Source of the DNA: Archaeoglobus sp. | GTDB taxonomy: Archaea; Halobacteriota; Archaeoglobi; Archaeoglobales; Archaeoglobaceae | Direction: 5' to 3' | DNA: 39,800 nt | NCBI GenBank assembly: GCA_017656505.1 | Contig: JACDNU010000021.1 | Span: 1 to 39,800, forward strand | Part shown: positions 7,692 through 14,964 of the stretch, piece after piece | Layout of the letters: the number at the start of each line of letters is the position of its first letter | Position numbering within the stretch: position 1 is the first letter of the stretch | Position numbers and translations under genes: made by a program | The notes under the pieces: generated by a model | Told to the model about the DNA's origin: nothing | The model's database searches: none | What the model saw: only the letters and a program-made list of their open reading frames with translations

Positions 7692-8888
7692 ATGAGAAAC
7701 GTTGCAATAGTTGCAGCCGGCATAACGAAGTTTGGAGTGAGGGAAGCAAGCTGGAAGGATCTCGTCCAAGAAGCGGGCAAGGCAGTTTTCGACGACTGCC
7801 CCAATCTTGATAGGAAGGATATAGATTCGCTTTTCGTTGGGGCTGCTCAGCCGGAGAGATGGGTTTATCAAACCCATGTAGCTCCTTTGGTTGCGGAACT
7901 CCTCGGCATTGACGTTAGGAGAGTTATCGCAAGAACAGAAATTGCATGTGCCAGCGGTCAGGCAGCTATACGCTACGCATGGCTTTCAATAGCAACCGGC
8001 TTAAGCGATGTGGCCCTCGTTTTAGGGGTAGAAAAGATGAACACGAAATTCATGCCCCTGAGCCAGACGTGCATGGTTAACGTTGGGAATCGAGAATTCG
8101 ATGGGCCGAATGGCTTCACAGCCCCTCCCTTCTTCGCGATGGTTGCCCAGCGACACATGCATAACTACGGCACAACAAAGGAGCAGCTGGCTCTGGTTAG
8201 AGTTAAGAACGCAAAGTACGGGGCTATGAACCCTTACGCTCAGTTCCAGAAAGAAGTAAGCGTTGAGAAGGTTCTTGGCTCGAGAATGATCTCCCCACCC
8301 CTAACGCTCCTCGACTGCTCGGCAATGACCGATGGCGCGGCAGCTGTAATATTAGCTTCGGAAGAAAAAGCGAAGGAGCTAACGGATACTCCCGTATGGA
8401 TTCTAGGTGGGGCTCAAAGCGTTTTGCACTCGCATACTGTGAATCAGTTTGGAGAACTGAGCGAATGGCTTGGTCTAAGAAAAGCTGCTAAGGAATTCTA
8501 CAGCCTAACTGGCCTTTCTCCCGATAAAATTGATTTTGCTGAGGTACACGACTGCTTCACGATAAGCGAGATAATCGAATATGAGGAACTCGGATTCTGC
8601 AAGAAAGGAGAGGGAGGAAAGTTCATCGAAGAGGGAGATAGCTACATAGGTGGAAAGATAGCCGTGAATCCGGGAGGTGGGCTGCTTTCTAACGGTCATC
8701 CTTTAGGGGCTACGGGCATAAGACAGGCTTGGGAGGTTGTGATGCAGTTCCGTGGAGAAGTTCCGAAGGACAGATACGTTGATGGAGCTAAAGTAGCTAT
8801 GACACACAACCTCAGCGGAATGGCACAGCTTCACCATATAATGGGCTACAGCACCGAGAAGCCAAAGGAGATAAAGTTCGGGAGGTAG
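7692..8888 (+). CDS. SCP2-type thiolase (acyl-CoA acetyltransferase)
   Basis: This 398-residue thiolase has nucleophile C86 (EIACASGQAA), H286 and C288 in the HDCF motif, and H336 in NGHPLGATG. The HDCF cysteine with no C-terminal CxG motif marks the SCP2/SCPx class common in archaea, rather than the bacterial FadA class. AAGGTGATAGC precedes the ATG. It lies directly before a DUF35 zinc-ribbon/OB-fold gene, the usual archaeal pairing in which the DUF35 protein forms a complex with the thiolase. In this operon the likely substrate is 3-oxopimeloyl-CoA or acetoacetyl-CoA; the sequence cannot tell which. Confidence 0.9.
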   Translation: MRNVAIVAAGITKFGVREASWKDLVQEAGKAVFDDCPNLDRKDIDSLFVGAAQPERWVYQTHVAPLVAELLGIDVRRVIARTEIACASGQAAIRYAWLSIATGLSDVALVLGVEKMNTKFMPLSQTCMVNVGNREFDGPNGFTAPPFFAMVAQRHMHNYGTTKEQLALVRVKNAKYGAMNPYAQFQKEVSVEKVLGSRMISPPLTLLDCSAMTDGAAAVILASEEKAKELTDTPVWILGGAQSVLHSHTVNQFGELSEWLGLRKAAKEFYSLTGLSPDKIDFAEVHDCFTISEIIEYEELGFCKKGEGGKFIEEGDSYIGGKIAVNPGGGLLSNGHPLGATGIRQAWEVVMQFRGEVPKDRYVDGAKVAMTHNLSGMAQLHHIMGYSTEKPKEIKFGR

Positions 8889-8903
8889 CTCAGGAGGTGA
8901 AAC

Positions 8904-9386
8904 ATGAGGACAATTAAGCTTCCTGATTCGGTTGAACTTCCAACCCTCCTTGACCCTTTCGACCAGCAGGAACCTTCAGGGCCTGACGCTACAGGCATTT
9001 ACGATTTCTACAGGAACTTGGCCGAAGGTGATCTAACGACAACGAAATGCAAAGATTGCGGAAAACTCAACTTTCCACCGGTTATTGTGTGTCCAAACTG
9101 TCTGAGTGACAATCTGGAATGGGTGAGGATTCCTGAGGTTGGAGAGCTTTACGCATTCTCCGTTATGGCTCTCGGCGTTCCAGCGATAATCGACGGCTAT
9201 GCTCCCTTCGTTGTGGCAATTGCTCGCTTCGGAAATTATCCAGATGAGGGAATCCAGATAAGCGGGATAATCTTCGATTCAAAGTACGAGGAGCTTAAGA
9301 TCGGTGACAAGGTGAAATGGGAGATCGTTGAAATCCAAGGACCGGGAGAGAAGAAGAGATACTGGTACTGCTTCAGGAAAATTTGA
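8904..9386 (+). CDS. DUF35 zinc-ribbon / OB-fold acyl-CoA-associated protein
   Basis: This 160-residue protein has a rubredoxin-like zinc ribbon (CKDCGK...CPNC, about residues 50-70) followed by an OB-fold (about 75-155). That is the architecture of DUF35/ChsH2 partners of SCP2 thiolases. GGAGGTGAAAC sits just before the ATG, and only 15 nt separate it from the thiolase stop. It is known to act as a scaffold or substrate-channelling subunit rather than an independent enzyme. The N-terminal 40 residues mention no known motif. Confidence 0.87.
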   Translation: MRTIKLPDSVELPTLLDPFDQQEPSGPDATGIYDFYRNLAEGDLTTTKCKDCGKLNFPPVIVCPNCLSDNLEWVRIPEVGELYAFSVMALGVPAIIDGYAPFVVAIARFGNYPDEGIQISGIIFDSKYEELKIGDKVKWEIVEIQGPGEKKRYWYCFRKI

Positions 9387-9393
9387 ATTTTGA

Positions 9394-9412
9394 ATTAAAT
9401 TTAAAATTTTAA
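9394..9412 (+). promoter_or_regulatory. TATA-like promoter of the first amidohydrolase gene
   Basis: An A/T-only stretch (TTAAATTTAAAATTTT) is centred about 22-25 nt before the ATG at 9424, and no SD precedes that ATG. This fits an archaeal TATA box driving a leaderless mRNA. Confidence 0.5.
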
Positions 9413-9423
9413 TTCTTTTTCCC

Positions 9424-10128
9424 ATGATAATCGACAGCCACATCCACATCGGACCTTCGTTAGCGTTAAACACGGAAGTCACCCCAAGCTACGTTGTAAA
9501 AAGCATGGAAAAAGCGGGAGTTGGCAGATGCCTCGTTTTTCCCTTCCCATCTTATGGAGATGTTTACGGCTGCGAATGGGTTCTTGAGATTTGCGAGAAA
9601 TATCCTTTTTTCCCAGTCTTCTATGTAACCGAAAAATTTGAGCTTCCAGATGAGAGATTCGTTGCCGTGAAATGGCACTGGGTGGGAGGAGTTTCGGATT
9701 CATATTCGAATTACGACACCTTGAACAGCAAAAAACTTCCGGCCTTTGCTGAGAGAGTGGCTGAGCTTGGCATGCCGGTTATCTTCGAAGAAGAGCTGAA
9801 ATTTACCTCCCTCTTTGTAGAAAAATATCCTGAAGTTAAGCTCATCATACCCCATCTTGGCCTGCTCGGAGGAAATCCGCTGGACTTCCTCCAAGAATTC
9901 AGAGATTCCGAGAATGTTTACTTCGATACTGCCCTTGCTTCACCCTTCACAATCAAAAAATTCGTTGAAGAATTAGGGAGTGAGAGAATTTTATACGGTT
10001 CAGACGTTCCGTTCGGAGAAATGTGGAGCGAGCTCAGTAAGGTGAAACGGTTGGAATTGAACAAAAAAGATGAAAAGAGAATTCTTTTCGATAATGTCGT
10101 AGAATTATGCGGACTTAAAATCGATTGA
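9424..10128 (+). CDS. amidohydrolase-2 family TIM-barrel protein, variant metal site
   Basis: This 234-residue protein belongs to the amidohydrolase-2 (PF04909-type) superfamily. It starts with the metal-binding HxH pair (H6, H8 in DSHIHIG), has H144 in IPHLGLLGG, and D194 in YGSDVPFGE. At the strand where relatives have PVIFHT, this protein reads PVIFEEE (120s), so the expected histidine is replaced by glutamate. Known relatives are nonoxidative decarboxylases and lactonases acting on aromatic acids and their products. It is preceded by its own promoter. Located between the thiolase/DUF35 pair and a paralogue, it may act on an aromatic or ring-derived acid, but the reaction cannot be deduced. 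Confidence 0.75.
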   Translation: MIIDSHIHIGPSLALNTEVTPSYVVKSMEKAGVGRCLVFPFPSYGDVYGCEWVLEICEKYPFFPVFYVTEKFELPDERFVAVKWHWVGGVSDSYSNYDTLNSKKLPAFAERVAELGMPVIFEEELKFTSLFVEKYPEVKLIIPHLGLLGGNPLDFLQEFRDSENVYFDTALASPFTIKKFVEELGSERILYGSDVPFGEMWSELSKVKRLELNKKDEKRILFDNVVELCGLKID

Positions 10129-10202
10129 CTCAAAGAATCTAAATTGTAATTCCAATCCTAACCAACCCAAATAATTTTTCATAACAATATATTCTTCTCA
10201 AA

Positions 10203-10215
10203 AAATTTAAAAAAC
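10203..10215 (+). promoter_or_regulatory. TATA-like promoter of the second amidohydrolase gene
   Basis: AAAATTTAAAA lies about 25-30 nt before the ATG at 10237, which has no SD. This points to leaderless transcription. The 108-nt gap before the gene holds nothing else recognisable. Confidence 0.45.
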
Positions 10216-10236
10216 CCCGCCTTCGAAGTTTCTTGG

Positions 10237-11061
10237 ATGCTGATCATAGATTTTCATATGCACGTGTATGAAGAACCATGGAAAGGCTGGGTTGTCGATT
10301 TTCTCAAGAGTATAAACCCATCCGTAGATTACACCAAACCCGTCAAGCCGGAACACTTGCTCAGAGATATGGATAAAGCGGGAGTGAAATACGGGGTCGT
10401 TTTTGCAGAAAGCACGCCCCAAGTAACGGGAATCGTGAGCAACGAGTTCGTTTCCAGATTCTGCAGCGAAACAGAAAGGCTAATCCCATTTGCCTCTGTG
10501 AATCCAAATCTATCTCCCGATGCGGCAGGTGAGCTTGAATACTGTGTGAAAGAACTGGGAATGCGTGGCTTGAAGCTTCTTCCTTCTTACATGTACTTTT
10601 ATCCAAACGAGAGGAGAGTTTATCCCCTTTACGAGATGGCTGAAAAGCTGAAAATACCAGTTATTTTCCACACCGGGACTTCAGTTTTCAAAAAAGTGAG
10701 ACAGAAGTTTGCCGACCCGCTTTATCTGGATGATGTTGCAGTAGATTTCCCTGAGCTCACGATAATCATGGCCCACTCAGGAAGAGGGCTATGGTACAAC
10801 GCCGCTGAGATGCTCGCAAGGATTCACGAGAACGTTTACATGGAGATATCTGGCTTACCCCCAAAAAAACTGATGAGCTACTTCCCCAACCTAGAGAAAC
10901 TCTCAGATAAGGTTATATTTGGATCCGATTGGCCCGGATGCAGGCTCGACAGGCTTGTGAGCGATATAAAGTCCCTGCCATTAAGCGAGGAGGCTATTGA
11001 GAAAATTCTTGGCAGGAACGCGGCTGAGATTCTTGGCCTCAAAAATGGCAAAGATTTTTAA
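10237..11061 (+). CDS. amidohydrolase-2 family TIM-barrel protein
   Basis: This 274-residue amidohydrolase-2 protein has a complete metal/catalytic set: H7 and H9 (DFHMHV), K113 in GLKLLPS, H145 (PVIFHTGT), H180 (IIMAHSG) and D231 (FGSDWPG). It resembles the upstream protein but keeps the histidine that the latter lacks. The family includes aromatic-acid decarboxylases, lactonases and hydrolases, with one divalent metal. The ferredoxin gene follows after 22 nt, so it may be co-transcribed with redox genes serving the reductase. Substrate is unknown; aromatic or cyclic acid metabolism is inferred from location only. Confidence 0.8.
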   Translation: MLIIDFHMHVYEEPWKGWVVDFLKSINPSVDYTKPVKPEHLLRDMDKAGVKYGVVFAESTPQVTGIVSNEFVSRFCSETERLIPFASVNPNLSPDAAGELEYCVKELGMRGLKLLPSYMYFYPNERRVYPLYEMAEKLKIPVIFHTGTSVFKKVRQKFADPLYLDDVAVDFPELTIIMAHSGRGLWYNAAEMLARIHENVYMEISGLPPKKLMSYFPNLEKLSDKVIFGSDWPGCRLDRLVSDIKSLPLSEEAIEKILGRNAAEILGLKNGKDF

Positions 11062-11083
11062 TTAAGCAATCCAACGTTAGGTG

Positions 11084-11392
11084 ATGATTGCACAATACGG
11101 TTATAGGGATGGTTCGGGAGTTTATTACATAAGCATCGATACCGATCTATGCGATGGGTGCACGTCTCTTCCCCAGCCGAAATGTGTGGAGGTTTGCCCA
11201 TCTGGAGTCTTCGAAGTTGGAGAGGATGAGGTCGATCCTTTCAGGGAAGAGCCAGTTGCAAAAGTGAAAGAGGAGCACAGGAAGAAGCTCAGATTCAGCT
11301 GTGCTCCATGCAAGCCGGCTGGAGGATGGGATATAAACGAGCTCCCTTGCGTTAAAAGCTGTCCTAAAAACGCGATAAGTCATTCTTGGTAA
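11084..11392 (+). CDS. 8Fe-8S ferredoxin-like protein
   Basis: This is a 102-residue small iron-sulfur protein. It has one cluster motif at C23, C26, C34 and C38 (CDGC...CVEVCP) and a second at C73, C76, C89 and C93 (CAPC...CVKSCP), separated by a charged linker of 34 residues. The spacing differs from a compact clostridial ferredoxin and resembles the PsrB/DMSO-type electron-transfer ferredoxins. AGGTG abuts the ATG at 11084; a GTG at 11081 is the alternative start. In bacterial benzoate clusters a dedicated ferredoxin donates electrons to benzoyl-CoA reductase, and this one is a candidate for that role. Confidence 0.72.
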   Translation: MIAQYGYRDGSGVYYISIDTDLCDGCTSLPQPKCVEVCPSGVFEVGEDEVDPFREEPVAKVKEEHRKKLRFSCAPCKPAGGWDINELPCVKSCPKNAISHSW

Positions 11393-11437
11393 TCTGGTTT
11401 TGCTTTGAATGGTAAATCAAAAAAATTGTCTGAGAGC

Positions 11438-11662
11438 ATGTCCGAGAGCACGTCCGAATGGAAAAAGGCATTCACAATTGAAAAGGAAAGAGCACAGGAA
11501 TTTGTTGAGTTATATGAATCCATGGGATACGAAGTGAAGGTTGTGGATGCTGCAGAATGTGATTTTAAGGGAGAATGTAAGGTTTGCTATCTGCACGGCG
11601 ATTACGTGGAGATCTTTATAAGAGAGAAGCCCGAAGAGGGAGATTTGGAAGAAGTAGATTAA
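11438..11662 (+). CDS. small cysteine-containing protein of unknown function
   Basis: This is a short protein (74 residues from ATG 11438; up to 85 from a TTG at 11405). The core is acidic, with an alpha-beta pattern (FVELYESMGYEVKVVDA) followed by a C-x5-C-x2-C cluster (AECDFKGECKVC) and a beta strand (YVEIFIR). The start is uncertain because neither candidate has a clear SD. I do not recognise the family. The three cysteines and its place straight after the ferredoxin suggest a metal-binding or redox accessory, but that is inference. Confidence 0.6.
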   Translation: MSESTSEWKKAFTIEKERAQEFVELYESMGYEVKVVDAAECDFKGECKVCYLHGDYVEIFIREKPEEGDLEEVD

Positions 11663-11729
11663 TCGTTAAGCCGGGAAGCTTTAAGCGGTTAATTTGTAAG
11701 AAACTATTTTTAAATTTCTCATACTAAGT

Positions 11730-11745
11730 TAAATTTAAATATATT
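11730..11745 (+). promoter_or_regulatory. TATA box of the Lrp-like regulator gene
   Basis: TTTAAATATA (11734-11743) is centred about 24 nt before the ATG at 11763, and there is no SD. This is the classical spacing of a leaderless archaeal promoter. Confidence 0.6.
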
Positions 11746-11762
11746 GGAAGTTTACAGCTTTT

Positions 11763-12299
11763 ATGGAATTTGACATTCGAATGCCAATCGTAAAGCTCGA
11801 CAAAACCAAGATAGCAATTCTGAGGGAAAAAATATCGGATCCTAACATAACAACGAGAAAGCTCAGCCAAGTTCTGAAAGAGAAGTACAACATTTCAATG
11901 AGCCATGCAAGAATAGCGGAAATAATAAAAGAGATGAAGGAAAGCGAGGTTTTCAGGGAAACGGTCATACCGAACGAGAACTACTTCATATTCTCATTCA
12001 TGGAGTTCAGTTTTGACAACAAAAATTTCGCCGAAAACTGGAGGAAAACTTATGAATATCTTATTAACTGCCCGAACGTCATCCTTTTCTTCATAACAGA
12101 CGGGATCTTTCGTTGGAAATTCATAATGGTATTCAGAAGCTTTCAGGAGGTTTCCAGATGGGTCCATGAGTTTTTGAAGGAACACGGGAAGCTTGTCAAC
12201 GACATGAACATCCTCATAGTCTACCGCATTCTGAAGTTCAAGTTCGATGATAGACTGCTGGCCGACCTTCTCAGCTCGGGTAAGGATGAGGCTTATTAA
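11763..12299 (+). CDS. Lrp/AsnC-like winged-helix transcriptional regulator
   Basis: This is a 178-residue protein. Residues about 15-65 form a helix-turn-helix (ILREKISDPNITTRKLSQ, then MSHARIAEIIKEMKES). A roughly 100-residue alpha-beta domain follows that is rich in aromatic residues and looks like a divergent Lrp/AsnC effector domain (FIFSFMEFSF, VILFFITDGIFRW, ILIVYRILKF). It sits alone directly upstream of the benzoyl-CoA reductase operon, 126 nt away, and has its own leaderless promoter. It is the best candidate in the window for a local regulator of aromatic degradation. The effector ligand is unknown. Confidence 0.7.
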   Translation: MEFDIRMPIVKLDKTKIAILREKISDPNITTRKLSQVLKEKYNISMSHARIAEIIKEMKESEVFRETVIPNENYFIFSFMEFSFDNKNFAENWRKTYEYLINCPNVILFFITDGIFRWKFIMVFRSFQEVSRWVHEFLKEHGKLVNDMNILIVYRILKFKFDDRLLADLLSSGKDEAY

Positions 12300-12345
12300 C
12301 GTCATACAATGTAAAATTAAATCCGGTGAAAAATGTGAAATTGTT

Positions 12346-12361
12346 CGAAATTTTTATATAC
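12346..12361 (+). promoter_or_regulatory. BRE/TATA promoter of the benzoyl-CoA reductase operon
   Basis: CGAAA (12346-12350, BRE-like) is followed by TTTATATA (12353-12360). Transcription would begin near 12385, leaving a leader of about 40 nt that carries the GGGGGTG SD of the first gene. Two GTGAAA repeats (about 12326 and 12335) lie just upstream and could be part of an operator. Confidence 0.6.
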
Positions 12362-12425
12362 TTATTTTACGAGTTATTTTTAAAAAAGTTAAAAAGTTGA
12401 CAAAGTTTTGATTGGGGGTGTATGA

Positions 12426-13604
12426 ATGGGAAAAGATGTGGAAAAGCTTCCACAGATCAAACAGTTCAGGGAGTGGTTTGAAAAACGCCATGACTACGCC
12501 AAGGACTGGAAAAAGAAAAACGGGGGCAGAGTAGTTGGATATTACTGCACATATTGTCCAGAAGAGATTCTTTACGCTGCTGGAGTTCTTCCTGTGAGAA
12601 TCCTCGGTTCACATGAGCCCGAGAGCATAACGAGGCCGTATCTGCATGACATGTACTGTCCCTTCTGCCACGATACCCTTGCCCAAGGCTTGCAGGGAAG
12701 ATACGACTACTTAGATGGAGTTACGCTCGCACAATCCTGCCTTCACATGAGGCAAGCTTACTTCAGCTTTGCCGACAGGGTACCAAACATCGAGTGGAGT
12801 TACTACATGCCGTTTCCGCATGGAGTAAACAATCCTTATGCTGGAGAATACACGAAAGCTGAGTTTGAGAAGTTCAAAGCGAGTGTCGAGGAGTGGACGG
12901 GAACAACGATAACGAACAAAGAGCTTGACGAGGCGATTGAGGTTTACAACAAAAACAGGGAACTGATGATGAAGGTCTTCGAACTAAGAAAGGCGGAAAA
13001 TCCTCCCATAACGGGTTTGCATGCTATGGAAATGGTTGTTTCATCGCAAATGGTTGATAAAAGGGAACATAACGAGGTTCTTGAATCATTTCTGGAGGAT
13101 TTGAAGGATGTAGAGCCGAATAGAGAGACCGGCACAAGGCTTATGCTGATTGGGAGTGAGGATGACGATAGAAGTTTTCTTGAAATGATCGAATACGGAA
13201 TAAACTATCCGGCAACCTTCGTTTATGAGGAGAACTGCACGGGAGCGAGATACTTCTGGGATTTGGTTAGGCCTGAAGAAGACAGGCTAATGGCATTGGC
13301 AAAGAGATACGTTTACCGTGTTCCATGCCCCGCCAAAGACTGGGCCGTAGGAAAGCTTTTCAGAAGGAGATTCAACCACATTGAAAGTGTCATTAAAGAA
13401 TACAACGTTCAGGGGGCGATAATCGCCCAGATGAAGTTCTGTGATCCCCACGAGCTTGATATTCCTTCGTTAAGAAAGCTGTTCGACCAGCATGATGTCA
13501 AGCACTTAACGCTCGAACTCGACATTACTCAGCCGATAGGGCAGTTCAGAACTCGCGTTGAGGCTTTTCTGGAAGCTATGGCGGAGGAGGATTTATTCTT
13601 CTGA
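12426..13604 (+). CDS. bzdN: benzoyl-CoA reductase, BcrC/BzdN-type subunit
   Basis: This 392-residue member of the HgdB/FldC/BcrC family forms one half of the catalytic BC module of class I (ATP-dependent) benzoyl-CoA reductase. Conserved cysteines are C41 and C44 (YYCTYCPEE), C78 and C81 (YCPFCHD), C105 (QSCLHMR), C in EENCTGARYFW, C in VPCPAKDW, and C339 in MKFCDPHELDIP. The last motif is typical of cluster-ligating subunits. Length matches BzdN/BcrC (about 380). GGGGGTG precedes the start. It is the first gene of a five-gene operon, which carries both catalytic subunits, two ATPase subunits and a large electron-transfer protein. Confidence 0.92.
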   Translation: MGKDVEKLPQIKQFREWFEKRHDYAKDWKKKNGGRVVGYYCTYCPEEILYAAGVLPVRILGSHEPESITRPYLHDMYCPFCHDTLAQGLQGRYDYLDGVTLAQSCLHMRQAYFSFADRVPNIEWSYYMPFPHGVNNPYAGEYTKAEFEKFKASVEEWTGTTITNKELDEAIEVYNKNRELMMKVFELRKAENPPITGLHAMEMVVSSQMVDKREHNEVLESFLEDLKDVEPNRETGTRLMLIGSEDDDRSFLEMIEYGINYPATFVYEENCTGARYFWDLVRPEEDRLMALAKRYVYRVPCPAKDWAVGKLFRRRFNHIESVIKEYNVQGAIIAQMKFCDPHELDIPSLRKLFDQHDVKHLTLELDITQPIGQFRTRVEAFLEAMAEEDLFF

Positions 13605-13614
13605 GGTGATGAAG

Positions 13615-14946
13615 ATGGAAGTTAAGGTTAGGCCATTAGATTGCTGGAATGATTTTAAGAAGTATAGAGAGAGATATTACAAGAACTATCTTGAGGCAAA
13701 GGATAAAGGCGGGATAAGATGGGCAGGCTCTGCATGGGCCTTCGATCCCGTGCCCCATGGCTTGGGAGAGGATGTTTATTCTTTAACAGGCGAACCTTAC
13801 GGTGCTACATGCGCATTCTTCCATGATTTCTCGAGGGAGTGCTTAGAGAACATAGAGCGCCAAGGCGTTGCAAGAGATCTTTGCGGATACATGAGAAACT
13901 ACTGGGGCTCAATCGTGCTGGATAAGTACTTGCTTGCCGATGGAAGCACGGTCTCGCCTTTCCCGAAGCCGGATTTCAACTTCACGATTCACATCTGCTG
14001 CAGCCACGCGAAGTGGTATCATTTTGCGGCAGAGCTTGAAGGCGGAATTCCGACCTATGCTGTGGATATTTCCGTTGGCCCCGGATACATGCTCGATGAC
14101 AAGAAGATAGAGTATGTTGTCAGGCAGTTGAGGGATGCAATTCCTTGGATGGAGAAAATAACCGGCAGGGAATACGATGACGAGCTTTTGATAAAAGCCG
14201 TTTATGCTGAGGCTGATGCGATGTCAACTTGGGCAAAGATCTGCAAGCTAAACCAAGCACAGCCCGCTCCGCTTGAGGAGAAGTCAATGTTCAGCCTATA
14301 CGTGCTGAATCTGATAAATCGCGGAGACCCAGAGGTGGCGAAACTCTACCACAAGCTGTACGATGAGGTTGAGAGCAGAGTGAAGAGGGGAATAGGAGCC
14401 TTAACCTACGAGCAGTTCAGGTTCCTAACAGACAACCCACCTCCATGGGCTTTCCTGAAAGTCTATCGTTACCTGGAGAAGGAATACGGAGCGATCTCCT
14501 TAGGAGCTATCTACACTTTCGGCCTTGCAGGAGGATGGATCGGAATGGATGAGAAGGGAGAGAAGTGGATCTGGGAGCCTGCTCCGACTCCCGAAGAGGC
14601 GGGAGTTGAGATAACGAATAGGGAGGAGGCGTTGAGGTGGACGGCTGAATACAACCTCCGCTATCGCGCCTCGTGGCAGCATGAATACTCCCACTGGATT
14701 AGGAAGCAGGAAACGTATCAGATGGTCAAGGACTGGAAGGCCGATGCGATGATCATGCATCTCAATCGAGGATGCGAGCTGTGGAACATGTCAACCTTAG
14801 AAGTCAGAGATTACCTTGTCAAGAACGGAATATCGGTGGCAACCTATGAAGGAAACATGGCAGATCCGAGGGATTTCGACGAGGCGAGAACGTTCAACGT
14901 CATCGACTCCTTCATGCAAAGTCTTGGAATTGAGAAGATCAGCTGA
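13615..14946 (+). CDS. bzdO: benzoyl-CoA reductase, BcrB/BzdO-type subunit
   Basis: This is the second catalytic-module subunit, 443 residues from ATG 13615. The frame opens upstream inside bzdN, but GAGGTGAT (13603-13610) points to the ATG four nt later. Recognisable segments are RWAGSAWAFDPVPHGLGEDV, ATCAFFHDFSRECLENIE and FNFTIHICCSHAKWYHFAAE. The last corresponds to the conserved H-x-C region of BcrB. With BzdN it should bind benzoyl-CoA and a [4Fe-4S] cluster and carry out two-electron ring reduction to the 1,5-diene. It starts 10 nt after the bzdN stop, so the two are translationally coupled. Confidence 0.92.
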   Translation: MEVKVRPLDCWNDFKKYRERYYKNYLEAKDKGGIRWAGSAWAFDPVPHGLGEDVYSLTGEPYGATCAFFHDFSRECLENIERQGVARDLCGYMRNYWGSIVLDKYLLADGSTVSPFPKPDFNFTIHICCSHAKWYHFAAELEGGIPTYAVDISVGPGYMLDDKKIEYVVRQLRDAIPWMEKITGREYDDELLIKAVYAEADAMSTWAKICKLNQAQPAPLEEKSMFSLYVLNLINRGDPEVAKLYHKLYDEVESRVKRGIGALTYEQFRFLTDNPPPWAFLKVYRYLEKEYGAISLGAIYTFGLAGGWIGMDEKGEKWIWEPAPTPEEAGVEITNREEALRWTAEYNLRYRASWQHEYSHWIRKQETYQMVKDWKADAMIMHLNRGCELWNMSTLEVRDYLVKNGISVATYEGNMADPRDFDEARTFNVIDSFMQSLGIEKIS

Positions 14947-14964
14947 GGTTGAGGAGGTGGTTTG

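Noticed and set aside
13558-13614. Upstream start of the BcrB/BzdO-type frame inside bzdN
   Set aside because: It adds residues unlike the family, and a strong SD points to ATG 13615.
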